Source: Blasia pusilla (Eukaryota; Marchantiophyta; Marchantiopsida; Blasiales). Taken from it: a DNA stretch of 64,000 nt. Under the pieces are notes generated by a model. That model did not search any database, had not been told where the DNA came from, and saw only the letters and a list, made by a program, of their open reading frames with translations. Every line of letters begins with the position of its first letter. The stretch's first letter is position 1. The position numbers and the translations under genes are program-made. Positions 30,501 through 44,042 of this stretch are shown piece by piece. The DNA lies in the NCBI GenBank assembly GCA_050084515.1, contig CM114273.1, forward strand, positions 8,060,001-8,124,000. The letters run 5' to 3'.

Positions 30501-31941
30501 TGGTCACAGTTATGTCCATGTTAAATCTCTATCGTCACTTCTACAAGGTCTGCCTCTGTTTATTTACCTCATGGAACGTGTTAAAATTCCAATGTAAGCG
30601 GAATGGTATTCCCTAGTCAAAGAAGAAAAACATCTGGTTTAAGCAGAACAATACTCACAATTAGTTGGGTCTTTTTGTTCTGGATAATGTTTTCTGTGTT
30701 GTGCCTGAACAATCTGTAGTTTACTACATATCAATTATCATTCAGGAATTTCTGAACGTAAAATATATGTATTTCCTTTCATCTGATTTCCACAGTTACC
30801 TAAATTTAAGGAAATTTGCTGTAATGAATGCCAATCAATGAACTGCGTGAATCTGGGCTTGTGTGGAAATTGTCACACGTGTCCCTGCAGCAATAGCTAT
30901 GATCTGAAGATTGACCACCATGTCTGGCGTGCAGCTTGATCTCAATCTTGAGAGATTACGAGTTGCAGTGGATGATTTGTTGGTAAAACTAGCTCGAATG
31001 TTTAAGAAGCAAAAGCAACAAACGATTTTCCTAATCAACAACTACGACATGGTGCTTGCAGTGCTGAAGGTTCGTTGCCTCCTGGATCCACAACTCATTT
31101 GGGTTGAGACTATCTTTCACTGTAGAACCTGATAAAAGTCAAATTGTGGAAGAATGACTTGTGTGGTATTTATATTATCTCAGGAAACTGGAACTGATGG
31201 GGGGAAGACACAGCAGCAATTCGAAGATTTGCTGAAGAGCAGCTCTACAGTCTTTGTGGTAAAATGTCCATACATGCTTCATGAGTTGGCCTCTGTGGGA
31301 TTAGCAGATATCAAGATTTTCTCATTGGTCTCAAGGAAACATCTGTTCTTATATAATGCAGAAAACGAATTTGATAGTATCTTGGTGAAAAGGAACTCAT
31401 CTGAATCCTTCACGCTTGATATTATATTTTCCAGGAGGAGGAGCTAAGGGAGTACTTTGAGAAGTTCATCTCATTTGTCAAAACAAGGGCAGGTGAGATT
31501 CTGTTGAGCCAGACTGCATATATTCTTCAGTAGTTTTGGGAATCTGAAGTCTCGTATCCATTTAGATTCAGTACAGAATAAGTGATTGTTCAAATACAGT
31601 ATCTCTGATATGCTGGCCTTTCCTATGCACGTGCAGGTGAAGATGCTAGTGTCAGCAATCTGCAGCCCATCACATTGGAAGAAGTGGAACCACTAGTGAA
31701 AGACTTTGCTGTTCGTTGGAAAGGAGCCATTGAACTGATGCACAAGGACGTTATCACCTCTTTTAGCAATTTTGTTTGTGGGATGGAAATCTTGAGAGCA
31801 GCACTCACACAGCTGTTGCTCTACTACACACGCCTTTCTGATTGTTTGAAGCGTGTCACAGGAGCTGCCGATCTTGGCAAAGATGTCGTGTCCATTTCAA
31901 CCATTATGTATGAGATTAAGAAATATTCAAGAACATTTTAG
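24520..31941 (+). CDS. VPS52: VPS52, GARP/EARP tethering complex subunit
   Basis: Tethers endosome-derived vesicles at the trans-Golgi together with VPS51, VPS53 and VPS54; the Arabidopsis homologue POK is needed for pollen tube growth. Nineteen coding exons: 24520-24629, 24799-24856, 25220-25315, 25577-25678, 25844-25927, 26786-26866, 27081-27224, 27328-27419, 27701-27782, 27883-28074, 28264-28379, 28705-28763, 29124-29224, 29561-29611, 30175-30354, 30935-31069, 31184-31258, 31435-31492, 31637-31941. Total 2121 bases, 706 aa, near the usual length. Family landmarks: KESDNLVSLHAQIRECD (near residue 90), FVEEVVVSPNMIDTIVDGE, LRRPKTNIQILQQNVLLKY, PLKNRSAVFALGDR, PHIAEASNVRFPYEVLFRSL, TLWEDDVRPHYVTRRYAEF, and the end YEIKKYSRTF. 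The N-terminus before EVSLEGLEEELE is divergent, so the start is the least certain part. Exon 15 has two in-frame donors three bases apart. Confidence 0.95.
26945..26986. repeat. Perfect 18-bp hairpin in VPS52 intron 6
   Basis: GACTTAGTGTCCAGATGC is followed by a six-base loop (TTCTCA) and its exact reverse complement. No mismatch in 18 pairs. It sits mid-intron (26867-27080). No target-site duplication is visible. Confidence 0.95.
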
Positions 31942-34900
31942 TTTCAAATCAAGCAGTGGAAAGTGAGTCTATTCTTTTATATTGAGCAATGCAATAAGTT
32001 GAGCAAGTTCCATCAATGTCTGATTCGAGGTCAGGATGAATGATTATTAGATCGAGACCTTTGAATGGAAAATTGTCCAGCAGACTTTTAGATGCATGAA
32101 TCTGGTAGATCTCCAGTTATTTTTCTGCTTGGATTTCAGAGATGTTTTCCAATACGGAGATAAAATGGGCTGGGAGAATCTTCGCTTCTAATGCATGTAC
32201 TTTGCATATACTAAATCCACCTTCTCCAGATGCAGATCATCGTTGATCTTAGATTTGATGTAAAACGATCTCCAATTTGAATTTGCCCAGTGAAAATATC
32301 AACCTCTTGTTGCGTATAATTTCTTCATGGAGGAAGTAGCCAAACTTCAGGGGTGTTCCCAAGTACACCAAATATTGTCATAGAATATATCTGAGAGACA
32401 CAATAATCATTGGCCTATTAGAAGTACTTCATGTGGTCACGAGCTCTGATGTAGTGATGAGGCCCCATAATCACGGAAGTGGTTTCGTTTTTAGGTGGAA
32501 AAGTTTTCCACAAGCCCTCATCTCCCCGTCTGCCCCATCCTTATTTGTATCCTCTTCCTACGACTGTCCTTGATATGTGCCAAAGCTTTAGACTGCAATC
32601 TGTTTCTTCCAGACGAACCCCATGACGTACACTACATGTATGGAACATTATGGAAAGATGAAGGGGTTGTGCTCTGTGCATTTGAACTCCTCACAAGAAT
32701 AGTAAAACTCAAGGGGATGGTAGTCTTGATAGTAAGTGGCACAACCCTTGGAGAGGAATTAGGCCTGTGTTGCTCATTTAGGTTAATGGTAATTTGAGGC
32801 GAATTTTACTAATGCAGGGATTCTGTCGGACGTCACAAGTCCTTAGAAGTTGAAATTGATGAGATCAATCGGCCGATGACTAGTCTGACCTTTTGTATCA
32901 CCCAAAATATGCACGTCTTTCTTAAGGGAAGCACCAATGACATAATGGATGAAGGCATCCATTTAGAGGTTATTGTCCCCTAATCTGACAATAACCCAAA
33001 CATAAAATTAGTTGTTATACTTCATAGTAATTTAAATACAAATTCTGCTCAATCGGATTTCTTTATTGAAAATAAAACCTTTTAGAAGAAAATCCATGTA
33101 AAGCTTTGTTTCATTTCTTTCTAAAATTTTCTTGCTTTACTATGTAATGACCATTTAATAAGAATAGAGACCATCATGGTGGCATATCAAAAATAAGAAC
33201 TCCAAGACTTCACGCTTTTTGGTAATGAGTTTGAGAGAAGCTAGGGATAAAGCTCCTAATATTGAACATCTTCCCAAAAATAATCTTCCCTATTTGAATG
33301 GCATGTGCAATGCACAAAACATTTCTGCGTTTTTTGCAAGAAGTGATCCAAAGTATACTAAAAAAACTTGAGTGAAAAAATTTCTTAAATAAATTCATGT
33401 TTTAAGGAAAACATATTTGAACGAATTGGCATTTGAGAAGATGACATATGACATTATAAGAAGTCCAAATTCTTTAATCCCTAACCTTGGTACTAATTTA
33501 AATTATTATTATCCTTAAGACACAATAGGTAATTTTTTTAAATTTATGTATTTAAATTTTAATGAATATTAACTTATTTCTCCAAATTTATGAATATTTT
33601 ATTTTATGTTAAAAATAATAATTTAAGAATATTTTTTAAAACAGATGTCTTAAATATAAGAGTTTTTTTATCAATTAAACTTGTATCCTTATATTAGGTT
33701 ATTTAAATTTTAGATCAATTTATAATCATTTAAGTGAACACGAACCACTTTAATAACAACTCATATATTCCCCTAATCACATGAGTGACCTCTATCTACA
33801 CATAACATGATCCAAAATTTTGACACACTTATGTGCTTGAGAAGTATGATGGACCAAGACTTAATATAAATGTTTGAAACCACAAAAAGGGGCATATAAT
33901 ATGATCAAAAGTATCCCAAATTTATGTTCTAAGGTCACCAAATGGCTTTCAAATATTGGGTGGTGTGGTGGTTATTGATCCTACAAGTTCTAATTGAGTA
34001 CATCTAGTGGCATGTATTGAAGGTTTTGCAAACGATGCAACATCAAGAATCAAGGATTCAAGTTATACGGTGAGACATGGGATTGATGAGTTTATTCCTT
34101 TTGTAGTGGAATTTTTTAGCACTTCCATCTGTCTTTTGATAAAACACAAGATAAGTGTTCTATCTTATGTTTTAACTTTTATCATGTGTCTTTTGATAAA
34201 ACACAAGATCTCTCACGATTAAGAAAGTGATCGGAGTAATATTAAGTAAGGTCACACAAATCCAATAACATGTATCTTGATACAAAAATTCAATGCAAGA
34301 TGTGTAGAATCACTATATGATGTGTTGGATATCCTGAAACAAAGCATACATGTAGGGTCTCTTCCTCTTGGAGAAGAGAAGGGAATGCATCTCTATATAC
34401 TAGATTTTCTCTCAAATTAAATTTTTTTTCGTAAGGAGATTGGTCATATAGAGAGATTTGTAAGGAGAGTGATATTGAAACATGAATTATTATTACACAT
34501 CCTTACTAGTACTTTCTTAAAAATATATGCTGACCATTCAATCAAGACTCATCATCTTGCCCTTTGGTAGTCCTTCTCTTTCCATTGTCACTACTCACTA
34601 TCAAAAATGAATCTCAATGACATTACAACGCGCACATGATTTGGCGTTAGTACGTCACGCTTCAGTGATGGGTGAACACTCAAGTCGTCCATTCACATCT
34701 GACCAACCACTAGGTGTCATATTTATTTCAAAAAATTAATCTTGTAATCGGCTGGTTTTTAAAACAATTTTTTTGCCTTTTTTTTTCTCTACTTGACTCC
34801 TTCCCTATTGGGATGTTGACTTTTCCTATCCTCTTAAAAGATTGGTTTTTCGTGATACAGTGGAGTTTTTTAGCCATTGTTATTGAATCCACACCATAAT

Positions 34901-35034
34901 TAGTAGACCGAATAAAGAGAATACAAAATGGGAGTCGTTACCGACACAAGCAATTGAAGAAACACATGGCCACGAAGAAAAAGGAAAAAGTCTAGAATGA
35001 TTCTTCGTTTCATTTGTTATTCATACAATTAGAA
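31942..35034. other. VPS52 3' flank and AT-rich spacer
   Basis: VPS52 3' UTR should occupy the first few hundred bases. The rest is AT-rich without a gene. Near 34130-34210 the 21-base unit CTTTTGATAAAACACAAGAT occurs twice about 56 bases apart, with CTTATGTTTTA between them as a partial inverted copy. Confidence 0.5.
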
Positions 35035-35073
35035 ATAGAAAGTAGCCTCGAGTCTACCGGGGCTACTTTCTAT
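35035..35073. repeat. Stem-loop at a composition boundary
   Basis: ATAGAAAGTAGCC pairs perfectly with GGCTACTTTCTAT. The stem extends by one G-U and two G-C pairs to 16 bp around a seven-base loop. It lies exactly where AT-rich spacer changes to GC-rich DNA. Confidence 0.85.
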
Positions 35074-37456
35074 CATGGGTCCAATTAGCCTCCAGCCTAT
35101 TGATTATTATCGACTTGAAGGTTTCCCCTTAACTGTAGGTGGGCTCGAAACAAAGACGGACATAAGCTTCACATTTGTAAATGCATTGCCAGGTGTAGAG
35201 ATTGGGGTGGTTGGGGGAGCCCGCACGCACGGATTCGTCCAGCTTCGTAGTGTGGAGTCGTGGACGCTGCACAGTACAGTACTTTTGGGTGTGTTTCTTT
35301 GTCGGTGAGAACTGAGAAAGGACTTCAGCACGCACGCGTGCCTGGGTCCGGGTAGTTTCTCCCGGCAACGGACAACCGGCATTACATTCCCGGGAAGCGG
35401 TGCAAGTCCGAAGTATGTGGTCGGCTCTACGTGGCCGCTATTCGACGGGAAATACAAGGGGACACGATGTTTTTGTTTTCGGCCGGTGAAATGAGATTTC
35501 AACCGGCCGGGTCAACAGGTAGCCCCGATCATCCCCGGAAGTTCCGCGCTTTCGCCGAAGGTCGAGTTGAAAGGTGCTGCTCAAGTCTTGCTCTCGGTGC
35601 AACGGTGTTCCGAAGGTGTGGTCTCTGTGTAGTGTAGCTCACGTCCTGGGTGCGAGCGGCCGATAAGAGGTTATCCACTTTGTCCGTTGTTCTGGTGCTG
35701 AATCTGCTGCTGCGTCGTCGTTCTTCCAGTGAAGATCAGGGCGAGGGAGAGAGAGAGAGAGGTCGGATTAGACTCACTGGCTTTCTGCGGTGATGGTGCA
35801 GCCACACACTCTAGGAAGCTTGGCAATTCTGGCCATAGCGTGATTCGAGTCGAGCTGCACCGTTTCCTGGAGGAACAAGGAGAGAGATGGGAGAGTCGCA
35901 GATAGTTCGATCTCGGTTATGGTTTTCATGCACAGGATGGGCGCATACCTGTGGCGAGGTCCAAGCAAACTCTGGCCTGTAGAGAGACCTACTTCGTGGG
36001 TAGATGTGATGGTGTCAGTTTACAATGATGGGAGGGACATTGCAGGGGGATTTTATGGTCATGAGAGGGACACGCGTATGTCTATTGATCCTCGTCACGC
36101 GGCGAGTAGGGTGGTTGCGATTAGATTACTGTCCTATCGTCCATGATGTGGAAGGGCTGGTCTGCACAATGAGAAATGGGACTGATTGCTTTACGAGGGT
36201 CGGTGACAGAAAAAGCTGTGAAGTGAAATGTGAGACGAATTCTTTCCACTTGCGCCATCACCTCATTCTTGACGCAGCACCTGTTTCAAACTTTACCATC
36301 CACAGGATGAACTTGCAGTTGCGCTTTCGCAAGAGACGGCATTCGGGACGTTCCGTTGAGAAGGGAGGATGGCACGTCCGGCACCCACGTTACTGCCAGA
36401 AACACTTCGTCCATGTTGACGAGTCCATGTTGCTGCCACAGGGACAGCAATTCAGATGTTAACATCGTTTTGATGAGGGCAGCGGTCACGGCATTTGCAT
36501 TGTTGCCAGATGCAAACCTCAATCAGTTGGAAACAATAATGTGAAAAGGTGGTCAAGTCCAACATCCACATGGAGACAGAGGGCGCAATCGTCCAGCATT
36601 CGTTGAAATTAATTCAAGCATTCACAAAGAGATGACAGCATGGGCGTTTCCAAGACTGATTTCAATTTACAAATACCGCATGGAATACATTGACCCAATC
36701 CCGGATTCCAAGATGGTCTGGGACAGTAGTGCCAGAGTCTCACAGCGGCAGCTGGGGCTGCTATGACTAAGGTTTCTATGAATAGTATTGATTATTGGTA
36801 CAAAGCTCCTCTCTCTAAACGAGGGCTCAAGTCGTGCTCCCTGGACGTCACAAAGCTACAGTCCATATCCAATAATATAAAAGATGCATGTCTTTGCAAA
36901 TCATCGGTCCCAGGACTTCTTCCCATCGCAGTCTAATCCTGTCGTCACACTACGGACTCTTTCTCAGGTATTCGACTATTAGGTTGATGACCCATGACCC
37001 TCAAGAACAAATGTGAGGTTTCTGATTCATCGGCTACTCTTTCTTGGGCTGGGATCAGTCCCACGTGTACATGCCCAAGAGGCACCAATGGAGCAATGTT
37101 CAAAATTTGAGTGGGACTGAAGGGAGTAAAGCTTCGATTGCAGAATAAGCCGGCCACAAGGAATCCAGTCGTGATTAAATCCACCCGAAATATACCATCA
37201 GAAGACCTCGTCCAGCATAACTCACTACTCTACAAAAACGCTCCAGATTTCACGTGGCCTGATTGTAAACACGCTTGGACATCTTTCACAAAAAGCTCTT
37301 GAGGTCACCACCATGTCAAGGGCCTTCCTGAAGACTCCAAAGAATATGGGCAGTCCTTTGACCCACCCAAAATGCATGATTAGGAGAAGGTAGACATAGA
37401 AAAACAAGTGGACATTTCTTCATCCTAGAAGAGGCATCTAGAGAATCTGCGCGTTT
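35074..37456. other. GC-rich block and GPAT 3' flank, no assigned gene
   Basis: 35.1-36.6 kb is clearly GC-richer than the DNA to its left. It holds several overlapping open frames (for example 36025-36462 plus, 35107-35502 and 36286-36522 minus), none with a domain I recognise. 36.9-37.46 kb probably includes the GPAT 3' UTR. The GC-rich block could be a promoter/CpG-rich segment or a decayed gene. Confidence 0.4.
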
Positions 37457-40400
37457 TCACATTACTGGGTATTCCTGTCGCTGGGAACCATTTTGCGTAT
37501 CAACCCATGGCTGATATAATTGAACCTCGGAAGTGGATGAACTCATCCCCTCTCTGCCATAAACAGCTCTGTTCAACACTGAATATTGATCACTCACAAT
37601 CTCCCATAATTTCTGTGTGAACGTCTCTCTTGCCTGCACGAAACCAAATTCTTCATGAATAATACATCCCTTTTAGACAGATGAATTCATCTACAACACT
37701 TCACTGCCAATCAGGTTCCACAGAGCAAATAACAGAGGATCAACGGCTTACCTCCTCTTTGGTGGTAGTCCCAGCAGTCATGTCTGAAAATTGCAATTCT
37801 GGACCAACTGACAGACCCACTCCTGAGTATCCAATCAGCCTTTTTTCTCCCAACTCTTTCTCAACCTGCACAGAACCGGTACATAGGTTACAGGCTGGAA
37901 TTGTACCCCATCCCAGGTAGAGTACCAACTCCAGTTGATTTCAGACATCACTCTTCTGATAATAGGAGGGTTTGACCAGGCCTCAGTATCCAAGACCTAT
38001 GAAGGTAGGCTACATGAAGACCAAAGGCGCACTTTGATCTTCTTATCAGAAGTGGTAATAGGAGAAATACCTTCCGGGGTGGTGGCATGATGTCATGACA
38101 AAGTAAGGCCATAGGGTACATGTGTCCGGGAACAGGCATGACAGATATTAATCTCCGAAAATTCTCCACAACTGAAGCATCAAACCGTGCCTGTAGTCAT
38201 GACATGGATTACACAATTAGTAATCATTAAAAGATGAAAAGAAGAGCTACAAAACTTGGTCATAATTGGAGCAAAGTGGAAGTTCAAAATTTTAGATTTG
38301 TCACATTCCTACACTGGAGGAGAATCTTGCAGAAGTAAAGCCCCTTATGACTTGCTACACACTCAGAAGATACTCACATCTGCAAACAAAATAATCTGGC
38401 CAACAAATTCAAATCTACACTCGGAATCAGCAACCCTGCCCTTGTTCTCCTATTACCAAGAGAACTAGTGACCAATTAGCAAGCTTTCCTTAAGGTACAG
38501 GAGCAAGAATCATGTCTTCCAAAATTCCCCGGGACAAAGATTCTTAGATGAATAAGAAGGATAAGAAACAAGACTTACAGGTGCCCATTCTTCAGTTATC
38601 GGATCTGGGCGATCCCGACCTCCACTGGGAGCAATCCAAATAAGCTGTCCGCCCTTCCTGAACAATTACATTCTTTCTTGGTCAATAGAATATCCTTGAG
38701 ACAGGTCATTGCCATTAATCTCACGACCAGAAGATGAGAGGGATAAGCCTCTGTAAGTTGAATGGTGAAGGGAAATTTACTTCAAAAGGGCCGTCATTTC
38801 TTTCAGTGTTCGTGTGTTTGCTTTCTGCTTCATATCTGCAAGCTCTGGAACATCATTGATGTGCTTCTTTGAGTAAACGCATAGCAGATTCCTGGTCCAC
38901 ATTATAAACAAAGATAGCCACAGTCCATAAACATATTCTTAAATGCTGGTTCGAAAACTCCAAATCTTATTTTCTTTTGATAAATTTGAAGGGAGTATGA
39001 CCAAGCTTCTCCACAAACTAGCTTCATAGCAAGAGAAGACAGAAAAGTTGAAGAGGCTGGGATTCGAATAACTTTACAAGAGGCACAGGCACATAACCAA
39101 TGAAACAACAAAGAATACATATAACAGACCCCACTCCATCACAGTCGATTTCCAGACTGGAAATCATAAATTCTAAAAATTGAGAGAACATAGACAGTAG
39201 ATCTCGATACCTTCCCATGCTGAAGGGTTTGCAAAAAGGATCCAGAACAACCCTGTCTCCAGCTATGTACGTCTGTGAAAAGGGATGAAAGTATTTAGAC
39301 AGCTGGTATCAACAGCAGGTACAGTACTGACATTTCCAGACTCACTAATTGACACAATAAAACACATGTCAATTGCATTAATAAGCAGGATGAGTTAGAC
39401 ATACCAGATTCTCAGCCATGTATGGGTGAGACGACTCGAGCAAAAGAGCCATCACCGCTGGGTCCGCTTCAGTTTGATGATTTGCAAGCAAAAATACGTT
39501 GTGACCCTGCTTATGCATATGCAGCTAATCAGTTTAGTGTAAACACCGCTATTCATCCAACATAGCAGACCCAAACAACCCAGTAGTGAGCATAACACGT
39601 GTCACCCGTATACCACACCTTTGTACAACATGACACTATGTTTCTCTATTTGCCGAGAACGGCATGAATAAATTCCTTACGGATACTACTGCCAGTCACA
39701 TATAGGCTCTGCCTGGCTCTGAGACACGGTTAAGATCAGGGAAGATCCCATTTCACAAACCTGATTTAAATATTCTTGAATTTCATCGAAGTAGGCCGTG
39801 TTTCCCAAATAGGAGTTTCTGCAATTTAGACAGTTCATCCGGAAATAAGTTCAGGTTAGTGATATTCAGACCAGCAGACTGTAGAATCGTAGCCAAACAG
39901 TCAATAAATTTGCGGTGGACATTTTTGCTAATGATGGGACAAATTTAACAAAGCTGGGTACAGGTACCTAAAGTCTATCAATGGCCGAATGTAGTCCTGG
40001 CCGAAAGTGTAATAATCGTAGGGTTCCACCATACGCTTGTGGTATGAGGGAAAGGTAAACGGGTCCTGCAAGCCAAAATATTGACACAAGATGGGCGTCT
40101 CTGTCAGATCTCTAAGCACGTGTAGGATTGCAAGAGTTAATTCTAAAAAGTAAACGCCAACCAGGTGAGTCTGATTGCCAAATGCAGGTTATGTCAGTTC
40201 ATCTGCGGAAAGGAAACATGACCACAAAACATAAAATTGAGGGCGGGAGTGAACAAGACCTCGAATTGAAAGAGAACCCGGTCTAAAACTCTCGACATAA
40301 TATGTACAGCAACGTCCCTTGCGTTGTCCACGCCACTTTTCAGCACCTGTAATAGCCAAGCGTGGTCAGCAGGTTTTGACAAAAATTTCCATGAATCCCA

Positions 40401-41578
40401 GATTCCTGGAGCTATCGTCAGTGCTAAAACCCCTGAACCGAGAATAAAACGATAGCGAATGGGAATAACACGATAGCGAAAAGTACTTGCCAACCAGACA
40501 ATCCAGGGTGTGCGGACGTGGGTAAGAAACTTCTAACTTTTATTTACAAAGGTTAGCCTATATCCCGCCTTGGAATTTTAAGAGCAGCTTTGTCTATAGA
40601 TCTTAGACACTACACTAAGCGCACACGGTACTTCACGGGACCGAACCCAGAGGAATGTCCTTACTCACTCCTAGATAGTCATGAGAAAAACTCCCCAACT
40701 CACCGCGTCCCTGTAATTGTAGTACAGCTCCAACATCCCACTGCTTGCTCTTGCTGGTAAACCCTTGGCCTCTGCTTCACAGTGCACGCCTCTCACAAGC
40801 TCTGCCAAACCGTATTCGCGACAGTACCCCACTGGACATTAGATACCCGAAGCAAAAAGACTGTGTGCAGCTCTACTGCAGAATTATGGCAAGGTTGCGT
40901 CTTGTTGGCAAGTTGCAATGTTTTCGTATACGAAGTGGTCACTTTAGCGTTTGTCAAAGCTAACGTAGAAACCGAAATATAGGTACAACCGCAAGCACTA
41001 GAGTCTCACAACCAAATCCGGAAATGGAAAGCTCTATCAACCTCCAGGATGCTCCTTTTCCGACAATTAGATAACGGACTCATACCTCCGACGGCATGCT
41101 TCTTAAGACCTACTATTGCTAGCCCGAGAATAGGGAAAGACAAACTCACTGGTACGCTTCTTAGGTCTCCAATTATCTCACCTTCTTCAGTAGTGATGCC
41201 AACAAAAGTTCTGGGACGAACAGCTGAATCTTTCGGTGAAGAGCCACCGCCAGGAAGGCCAGACGTGGTGGAATGGACATCAGTGCTTGAACCATTATCC
41301 AAGCGCAAAGCGGTTCCGGATGTCTCTGCTAGTTCCGTGATTGCATTGGCACGCACGTGCTTGTGGCTAGATTCGCATCCACTGGCCCAGGGAAGCTCTC
41401 TAGCTGTGCTGGAGCGCACAAGGAAGATGGAAGATTTCGACGGAGGAGCGATGGTTGGCAAAATTGTCACGAAACAGGTAGGCGTCTTAAGCTTCGATTT
41501 GAAAATAGGCTGGGAGGGTAAGGTGGTCGAGCGTGCGAATCCCGCTCCGGCAGCCGCTTGAAACAAAGCTGCTGCCAT
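37457..41578 (-). CDS. ATS1: Glycerol-3-phosphate acyltransferase, plastidial (ATS1 type)
   Basis: Soluble stromal enzyme that transfers an acyl group from acyl-ACP to the sn-1 position of glycerol-3-phosphate, the first step of the prokaryotic glycerolipid pathway. Twelve coding exons: 41578-41182, 40801-40704, 40346-40260, 40065-39968, 39818-39761, 39506-39405, 39272-39211, 38891-38781, 38657-38579, 38190-38071, 37865-37752, 37633-37457. Total 1503 bases, 500 aa. Exon 1 encodes a Ser/Thr/Ala-rich transit peptide starting [19 protein letters not shown]. The mature protein shows RPLIDFRNSY, the catalytic NHQTEAD box (NHx4D, His about 256 and Asp about 261), [19 protein letters not shown], and the [12 protein letters not shown] block that contacts glycerol phosphate. 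It ends about 20 residues past the usual QPW. The exon 1/2 join was set by aligning [15 protein letters not shown] with the family's RTF...EEDLLSG; that region diverges. Confidence 0.94.
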
Positions 41579-43997
41579 TACGAAGATTCTATCTCAATCC
41601 TGGACACCGCCAGCAGTCGAAGGTAGGGTACGAACAGGGGCGGAATGATACACGGACCACAAGAGAACCACCGCGCCTCCTCTAGGCGTTCGTCATCCAG
41701 TCACAGCGCCCGGTCCGCCCGGCCTACCAGGCAATCCACAATGACGAAATCAAGGTCGTGATAACACCGCAGAAATGAAACCTCTCCGCCACACCGTGCA
41801 GGCAACAACACAGACCTGCTGCCTAAATCAATCACAGCATCCGCCAACAACCACCACCTCCCACCTCGAAAGAACTCGTCCCCTTCCAAATGCCACGCAC
41901 GGAGCTTTCGAAATTTCAGGAGGCCTGCTGTGTGCGCGGCACTGTGAAAGGACGTCGTTTCGCAGTATACCCACAGCAATCACCGGAAGGGCACAGACAG
42001 ACGGAGAGGAGTGCACGCGAGGGGCAAGGACGACGCTCCCAAATCTCCAAGACAATGAACACATGCGCACTTTCGCAGGGTTAACGCCCCGGCAAAACAA
42101 ATGATTCAGTGGCGCGGGGAAATTTCGGACGCACACTCTCACACAAGCTCACTAACACACACGAAACTCCAAGGAAATGCCAACCGGAGGAAGAAGATCG
42201 GATTGCCCTCTCCAGTCTCCTCTCCTCACCCGTCCCCTCGCCTCTTCTCTCGTCTCCTCTATTCTCCGACCAAAACCTCCGTCCGATTCCACCGGACGGA
42301 CAGACGCAGCGACTCCCGTGGCCCGAACCCAATCCGAACCGACATACCCCACTCTCCCTCTGCGCGGAACCAGCCGAGCTACAATACCCTTAGCGGCATC
42401 GCATCTTCCGGTGGATCTTCGGCATATACGACCTACTGAGTACTGACCCCCCGGTGGCGTTCCCGCGACTGGAATCGCCGGCCTCTCGGACCTGCCGGGT
42501 TTCCTTGACGGTCCTGGATCTCGAGCTGCCGGGTTACGCTTGGGCTAGGCATCATCTGATGGCTGGAAGTGTATGCCATCATCGCTGGGCTGGGACCAAG
42601 CCGACCCTATTGCCTACGGTAGGTAGCTGAGTCACTGGGCTCATCTCATCGTTGGATTGATATCTGACGCATGAGGGGTCTCTATCAGTAGAATATACCT
42701 CCCGCATCCCCAATCTCCTCTCGCCATTCTGTGGCTGTCTGAGACCCGAAGCGCGGGTGTGGACGATTGGAATCTACTCCATTCCGTAGCTAGAACCGAG
42801 CCTGCGAAATGTCCTTATCTGACCGTCAGATCTGACGGATCTGACGGATTTCTGGACCCGATTCTAGAATATCCCCTGGAATCATTTGTACCCGTGTTTG
42901 GACGGATCGTAAGTATGGTTCGTGAGTTTTTTACCTCGGAACGCAGGGCGGAGGGGAGGGGGGGCACTATGGACGGTGCGTGTTCGGATGCATGGTCGAT
43001 GACGTCTTTCTTCCTTTCTCGTACGATGAACGAATCGGAAGGTGAGGAATGGCTCCGAGATTCCTGGCACTAAGAATTCGCAGGCGTGGGCCAGATCACC
43101 GGGAGACAAAGATCACCGGAAGTCTTACCGGCGTAACTGCTGCCGCCTCCTGTGATATATCCCGTCACCGATTACCTGGCTCGAGAAATCTCCATATCCT
43201 GACACTCAAATCTAGCCGGGTTCTTATTCGCAGACACAGTTTTACTACCGCTGACCTGGACGCCACGGTGGCTATAGATGACCTAGACACCGGCTGGCCT
43301 TTGATCGCCTCATGCACCTCGACCCTTCTCCTTTTTGAAGAGCAGCCTTCGACTTACATACACGTCACGTCTCATCTTTCCAAGCCAAAAGACGGAAGTT
43401 GATTCGTTCGCGAAATACGAAATGAAATCAAAAGATGCCTTGTCGAACTCATATGCTGCCAGGTGTGCGCCTATCACTGGTGAGATGAAGAAGGGTATGG
43501 CGGTTGATTGATTGGGGAAACAAAGGCTGAGGATGGATTGGAAGAGCAATGTGCAACTGGGAGTAACGGACGGAAGCCGCAGAAACGTTTGTGTCAACGG
43601 AGAACATCCACTCGAGTCACCGGCTTTCCAAATACGGACGACCGGATAAGAAAAGCCGCACGGGAATATAATGTCAAGGAAGACGTGGTCGTGATTGGAT
43701 GAAGGCCGGGGCACTTTTCCGCTCGTGATGATGTTTGACCGACCTCGTCTGACGGCGACCTCAAAGGGCCTTTACCCCCTAGTTACCGCGAGGGAACCAC
43801 AAAATGGAAGGAGAACCGCAAAATGGGTTTATTTTTATTGTTGGCTTATCCCCGGGATATTATCAGTGAGAAGCATTTTTCTTATGGCCACATTGATAAA
43901 CACGTGTTAATTGTGTTTTCTTCTCTCTTTTTTCGAAATGGAAATAAAAGACCGGAAAGTCATCAAGAGAAGGTTGGTGCATATAATTAAAAAAGAA
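41579..43997. other. GPAT promoter region and GC-rich spacer
   Basis: CT-rich stretch at 42200-42265 suits a plant promoter/leader. 42.4-43.8 kb is GC-rich with many overlapping short frames on both strands and no recognisable product. A small tandem of GATCTGACG units lies near 42830-42850. Confidence 0.45.
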
Positions 43998-44042
43998 CTA
44001 GTAAGGTACCATATACATATTAATAAGAAAAAAATTATTTTA

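Noticed and set aside
41049-41561. 170-codon plus-strand open frame
   Set aside because: It is the complement of GPAT exon 1, whose minus-strand reading gives a convincing transit peptide and joins in frame to the enzyme.
42081-42446. Five overlapping frames on both strands
   Set aside because: CT-rich low-complexity DNA leaves many frames open; no codon pattern or domain.
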